DNA from: an uncultured Granulicatella sp.
Lineage (GTDB): Bacteria > Bacillota > Bacilli > Lactobacillales > Aerococcaceae
Reading direction: 5' to 3'
Assembly: GCA_900551535.1 (NCBI GenBank)
Contig: URWJ01000055.1
Location: forward strand, 1 to 8,851
DNA length: 8,851 nucleotides
The notes below the pieces were generated by a model. The model did not search any database. It was not told the DNA's origin and saw nothing but the letters and a program-made list of their open reading frames with translations. The stretch's first letter is position 1; the number at the start of each line of letters is the position of its first letter. Made by a program: the position numbers and the translations under genes. This document shows positions 6,777 to 8,851 of the stretch, piece after piece.

Positions 6777-6785
6777 ATTTTGTGT

Positions 6786-6860
6786 AGTTGAGCTCACAAT
6801 CGCAGAAATGGCGTGCGTTTCCTCAAACGTTCCATTTCTGAGCGCGATTGCTCGCATCCT
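6786..6860 (-). repeat. palindromic repeat family, copy 2 (short form)
   Basis: This is the inverted homologue of the element at 6571-6692. Read on the minus strand it begins AGGATGCGAG at 6860, directly at the tehB stop codon (TAAGGATG), and ends CTCAACT at 6786. The stem pairs GAG/CTC (6790-6792 with 6851-6853), CAATCGC/GCGATTG (6797-6803 with 6844-6850), AGAAATGG/CCATTTCT (6804-6811 with 6832-6839) and CGTTT/AAACG (6816-6820 with 6825-6829), closing a CCTC loop. It lacks roughly 45 nt present in the middle of copy 1. Positions that differ from copy 1 in one arm are matched in the other arm. It may act as the 3' end structure of the tehB transcript. Confidence 0.85.
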
Positions 6861-7720
6861 TATTTCTCGGCTAATAGTGTCACAAATCTCATTTTAATAC
6901 GATTGCCGTTTTCGTCCGTTTTATGGAGTTGGCCAAAGTCTTCATTATATTTATGCAATGTCCAGCCTGCGTAGTAGTCTTTCAATTCGCCGCTTGCAAA
7001 AGTTTTAGGGAAGTTCACTGGGCAAGGTGCGTCTTCTGTCGACATGGCTGCTACAATTAGGTTAAATCCACCAGGAGCCGTATGTGATTGCATATTTTCA
7101 ATCACATCTGGAATTGCATAAGGATCTAAAAACATCAAGACCACTGTTGAAATAATGACGTCATAGAGACCGCCAGGAATATCTGCGATCTCAATATTAT
7201 AAGGTTGAATATCGATATTAAGCCCTTCTGCTTCCGCAATCTGTTCTAATTTTGCAAGGCTCATTGAGTTAATGTCGAGCGAAGTCACATCGAAGCCTTT
7301 TTTCGCCAAGTACAAGCTGTTTCGTCCTTCGCCACTTCCAAGGTCGAGCACCTTTCCTTTTGGGAACTTCGGTGTTGCCTCAATCACTTCTGAATGCGTA
7401 CGTGTGAGGTCGTATTTTTTTGCGAAATAATCTTCAGGCGTACAATAGAAAGTAAGATAACATTTCAAGTCATCGCTTGCTGGAGAAACGCGGTGCCAAG
7501 CTTGAGGTTCGACGAATGGAATCTCGGAATCTTTTGTAAAGAGATGCTGGGCTAAAACATTTCCGTCCTCATCGAGTTCATAGAAGGTAAGCGCGCCTTC
7601 TAAAATCGTAAGGTGTGCCCAAGTACCCACTTTGGTATTATGCATTTTTCTAAACGGCTCTGGTAATGTTTCTGCCGTCCAAGTCGGCATTGTTTTATAA
7701 GGAATTAATTCGTGCTCCAT
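6860..7720 (-). CDS. tehB: TehB-type SAM-dependent methyltransferase with N-terminal cupin-like domain
   Basis: This is a predicted cytoplasmic methyltransferase of the TehB family, whose members use S-adenosylmethionine and are linked to tellurite (and related chalcogen) resistance. The 286 residues equal the size of the two-domain form known from Haemophilus. Residues about 1-97 form a beta-rich DUF1971/cupin-like domain (EPFRKMHNTKVGTWAHLTILEG, then WHRVSPASDDLKCYLTFYCTPEDYF). Residues about 108-286 form a Rossmann methyltransferase: motif I VLDLGSGEGRNSLYLAKKG (124-142), the acidic residue D149 that would hold the ribose, and motif IV-like YDVIISTVVLMFLDP (186-200). ATG at 7720 has GAAAGGAG upstream (7728-7735, minus strand). 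An in-frame TTG at 7759 has no such site. It is divergent from metN. The native substrate is unknown; methionine/SAM use may explain the neighbourhood, but that is speculation. Confidence 0.9.
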   Translation of the reverse strand: MEHELIPYKTMPTWTAETLPEPFRKMHNTKVGTWAHLTILEGALTFYELDEDGNVLAQHLFTKDSEIPFVEPQAWHRVSPASDDLKCYLTFYCTPEDYFAKKYDLTRTHSEVIEATPKFPKGKVLDLGSGEGRNSLYLAKKGFDVTSLDINSMSLAKLEQIAEAEGLNIDIQPYNIEIADIPGGLYDVIISTVVLMFLDPYAIPDVIENMQSHTAPGGFNLIVAAMSTEDAPCPVNFPKTFASGELKDYYAGWTLHKYNEDFGQLHKTDENGNRIKMRFVTLLAEK

Positions 7721-7750
7721 AAGAAAGCTCCTTTCGAGGTTGTCATTCTC

Positions 7751-7794
7751 ATTGTACAAGAAAATGAAAGGCTAGAAAAATATTAGCTATTATA
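7751..7794 (-). promoter_or_regulatory. candidate promoter region of tehB
   Basis: On the minus strand TACAAT (7756-7751) is a good -10 that would start transcription about 24 nt before the tehB ATG; the -35 17 bp upstream is poor (TTTTCT). A perfect TATAAT lies further up (7794-7789), also with a weak -35. Which one is used cannot be decided from the sequence. Confidence 0.4.
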
Positions 7795-7812
7795 TAGTAG
7801 TTTTAAAACAGA

Positions 7813-7832
7813 TATAACCAAAAGTTATAACC
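7813..7832. repeat. small inverted/direct repeat between tehB and metN promoters
   Basis: TATAAC (7813-7818) and GTTATA (7824-7829) form a 6-5-6 inverted repeat. TATAACC also recurs directly at 7826-7832, 13 bp from the first. It sits upstream of the tehB -10 candidates and about 20 bp upstream of the T-box promoter -35. It could be an operator, but AT-rich dyads of this size also occur by chance. Confidence 0.35.
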
Positions 7833-7851
7833 GGCAATAAAAAAGTGTTAA

Positions 7852-7880
7852 TTGACTAGAAGGTGGTTTGCTGGTATCCT
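7852..7880 (+). promoter_or_regulatory. predicted promoter of the T-box-metN transcript
   Basis: TTGACT (7852-7857), a 17-bp spacer and TATCCT (7875-7880), with an extended -10 TG at 7872-7873. Transcription would begin near 7887, just before Stem I of the T-box leader. This is the best promoter match in the window. Confidence 0.75.
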
Positions 7881-7886
7881 ATTAAC

Positions 7887-8160
7887 ATGTTTATAAGACA
7901 CGTTGATGAGAAGAGTAAAAGTGGAACTTTTCAGTAGAGAGTCTCGGGTGGTGAAAAGAGACATGAGTGGAAGCTTTGAAGATGGCCTCGGAGTGTTAAT
8001 CGTTGAATGATTAGGCGATTACGGGTAAGCCCGATACAGCTTTCTGTTTTGATTGAAACAGACGGAGATAGTATTTGTGAGAATACTATAAACAAAGGTG
8101 GTAACACGAGAATTTGACTCGTCCTTTTGCTAACCCATGTTAGTGAGGGGACGATTTTTG
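7887..8160 (+). promoter_or_regulatory. T-box riboswitch leader, probably methionine-specific
   Basis: This untranslated leader binds uncharged tRNA and then prevents termination ahead of metN. Visible parts in order are the following. Stem I carries the GATGAGAAGAGTA motif (7905-7917), the AGAGAG element (7936-7941) and a distal loop closed by TCTC/GAGA (7942-7945, 7958-7961). ATG at 7982-7984, just after TTGAAG, is the candidate specifier and reads methionine. Small hairpins follow: CGGG/CCCG (8022-8033), TCTGTTT/AAACAGA (8043-8062), and Stem III ATAGTATT/AATACTAT (8068-8089). The T-box AAAGGTGGTAACACG is at 8094-8108. The bulge TGGT (8099-8102) complements an ACCA end, consistent with the A73 of tRNA-Met. 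The antiterminator pairs AAAGG (8094-8098) with CCTTT (8123-8127) and ACGAG (8106-8110) with CTCGT (8118-8122). It excludes the terminator. The T-box identity is very secure; the specifier assignment is somewhat less so. Confidence 0.93.
8119..8159 (+). terminator. T-box regulated intrinsic terminator
   Basis: A continuous 16-bp stem (8119-8134 with 8139-8154, some G-U pairs) closes a CCAT loop and is followed by TTTTT (8155-8159). Its 5' side, TCGTCCTT, is also the 3' side of the antiterminator, so the two folds are mutually exclusive. It would stop transcription about 25 nt before the metN ATG when tRNA is charged. Confidence 0.93.
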
Positions 8161-8184
8161 TTTGAAGAAAAGAAAGGAGAACAC

Positions 8185-8851
8185 ATGATTAAATTAGAAA
8201 ATATCGACGTGACCTTTACGCAAGGTAAGAAAGTCGTAAAAGCCGTTCGAAATGTTTCTGTCGATGTGGAAGACGGGGATATCTATGGAATTATCGGATA
8301 TAGTGGTGCTGGTAAAAGTACTCTAGTTCGTACCATTAACTTACTTCAACGTCCAACAAGCGGAACAGTCGAAGTGAATGGCATCGATTTATTGAAATTG
8401 AAACCAAATGAATTGCGTGACGCACGTAAGAAAATTGGGATGATTTTCCAACACTTCAACTTAATGAATACGTTAAGCGTCTTTGACAATGTGGCTTTCC
8501 CGCTGAAAAAAGCGAAGAAACCGCTAGTGGAAGAAGGAGAAACAGCTGTTGATCCAACCGCTGAACCAAAATTGGTGAAGTTGACGAAGGCAGAAATTAA
8601 AGAGAAGGTTGACTCTCTACTGCAATTGGTTGGTCTTGAAGATAAAGCAAACAGCTATCCAAGCCAACTTTCTGGGGGACAAAAACAACGTGTGGCGATT
8701 GCCCGTGCGTTAGCCAACGACCCCGACGTATTGCTCTGTGACGAAGCGACAAGTGCGCTTGACCCTAAAACAACTTACTCAATCTTAGAGTTATTGAAGA
8801 AGGTAAACGAGCAATTAGGAATTACGATTGTGATTATCACGCATGAGATGC
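8185..8851 (+). CDS. metN: methionine ABC transporter ATP-binding protein (partial, 5' part)
   Basis: This is the ATPase of a MetNIQ-type D/L-methionine importer, acting on the inner face of the membrane. The first 222 residues are visible and the frame runs off the window end; complete MetN proteins have about 340-360 residues including a C-terminal NIL/ACT domain. The motifs are all present: Walker A GYSGAGKST (38-46), Q-loop FQHFNLM (88-94), signature LSGGQKQR (162-169), Walker B VLLCDEATSALD (182-193) and the H-loop THEM (219-222). AAAGGAG (8173-8179) precedes the ATG. Between the Q-loop and the signature there is an extra Pro/Glu-rich stretch of about 20 residues (about 110-132) that common MetN proteins lack. 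The methionine T-box upstream supports methionine as substrate. metI and metQ genes are expected downstream. Confidence 0.93.
   Translation, partial: MIKLENIDVTFTQGKKVVKAVRNVSVDVEDGDIYGIIGYSGAGKSTLVRTINLLQRPTSGTVEVNGIDLLKLKPNELRDARKKIGMIFQHFNLMNTLSVFDNVAFPLKKAKKPLVEEGETAVDPTAEPKLVKLTKAEIKEKVDSLLQLVGLEDKANSYPSQLSGGQKQRVAIARALANDPDVLLCDEATSALDPKTTYSILELLKKVNEQLGITIVIITHEM

Noticed and set aside
6571..6860. A CRISPR array, BOX/RUP element or insertion sequence in the repeat region.
   Set aside because: There are only two copies, inverted and of unequal length, with no spacers and no transposase. The sequence does not match the BOX or RUP consensus as I know them.
6564..6897. Open frames of 85 codons (plus, 6640-6897) and 97 codons (minus, 6564-6857) in the nusB-tehB gap, and a minus-strand frame of 140 codons at 6190-6612.
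   Set aside because: They run across the hairpin repeats and terminators, have no ribosome binding site, resemble no family and overlap nusB or the tehB end. They are by-products of the palindromes and of nusB.
7721..7759. TTG at 7759 (minus strand) as the tehB start, adding 13 residues.
   Set aside because: It lies on the likely -10 element and has no ribosome binding site. ATG 7720 has GAAAGGAG and gives the family length of 286.
7963..7965. The ATG at 7963 as the T-box specifier codon.
   Set aside because: It follows the distal helix of Stem I rather than lying in the specifier loop; the ATG at 7982-7984 after TTGAAG fits the expected place.

Overview
The window comes from a low-GC Gram-positive bacterium (Firmicutes), most likely of the order Lactobacillales. 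Three things suggest this: the gene order fabF-accB-fabZ-accC-accD-accA, the AT-rich codon use with strong AGGAGG-type ribosome binding sites, and a T-box riboswitch in front of a methionine ABC transporter. A Carnobacteriaceae member such as Granulicatella is my guess, but the sequence alone does not prove the genus.

Positions 1-4415 hold the 3' part of a type II fatty-acid synthesis operon. It encodes the end of the condensing enzyme FabF, all four acetyl-CoA carboxylase subunits (AccB, AccC, AccD, AccA) and the dehydratase FabZ. The genes are packed head to tail with gaps of 3-25 nt or an ATGA overlap, and a rho-independent terminator follows accA. Together they make malonyl-CoA from acetyl-CoA and elongate acyl-ACP chains.

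Positions 4468-6565 hold pepP (M24 aminopeptidase P family), an Asp23/YqhY-family gene and nusB. The pepP promoter has an extended -10 and overlaps the accA terminator. A second promoter precedes asp23. asp23 and nusB overlap by one base, and a clear terminator follows nusB. Neither efp (between pepP and asp23) nor folD (after nusB) is present, although both are common in this neighbourhood in related bacteria.

Positions 6566-6860 contain no credible gene but are dense in secondary structure. Two copies of one palindromic repeat family lie there in inverted orientation, one after nusB and one after tehB on the other strand. They align without gaps at both ends, and their arms differ by compensatory changes that keep the stems paired. 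A perfect 36-bp palindromic terminator lies between them. This is the most novel-looking part of the window.

Positions 6860-7720 (minus strand) encode a TehB-type SAM-dependent methyltransferase with an N-terminal cupin-like domain. It is divergent from a methionine transport operon. That operon begins with a consensus-like promoter at 7852-7880 and a complete T-box leader (Stem I, candidate ATG specifier, Stem III, antiterminator and terminator), followed by metN, which is cut by the window end. The metN product carries an unusual insertion of about 20 residues.
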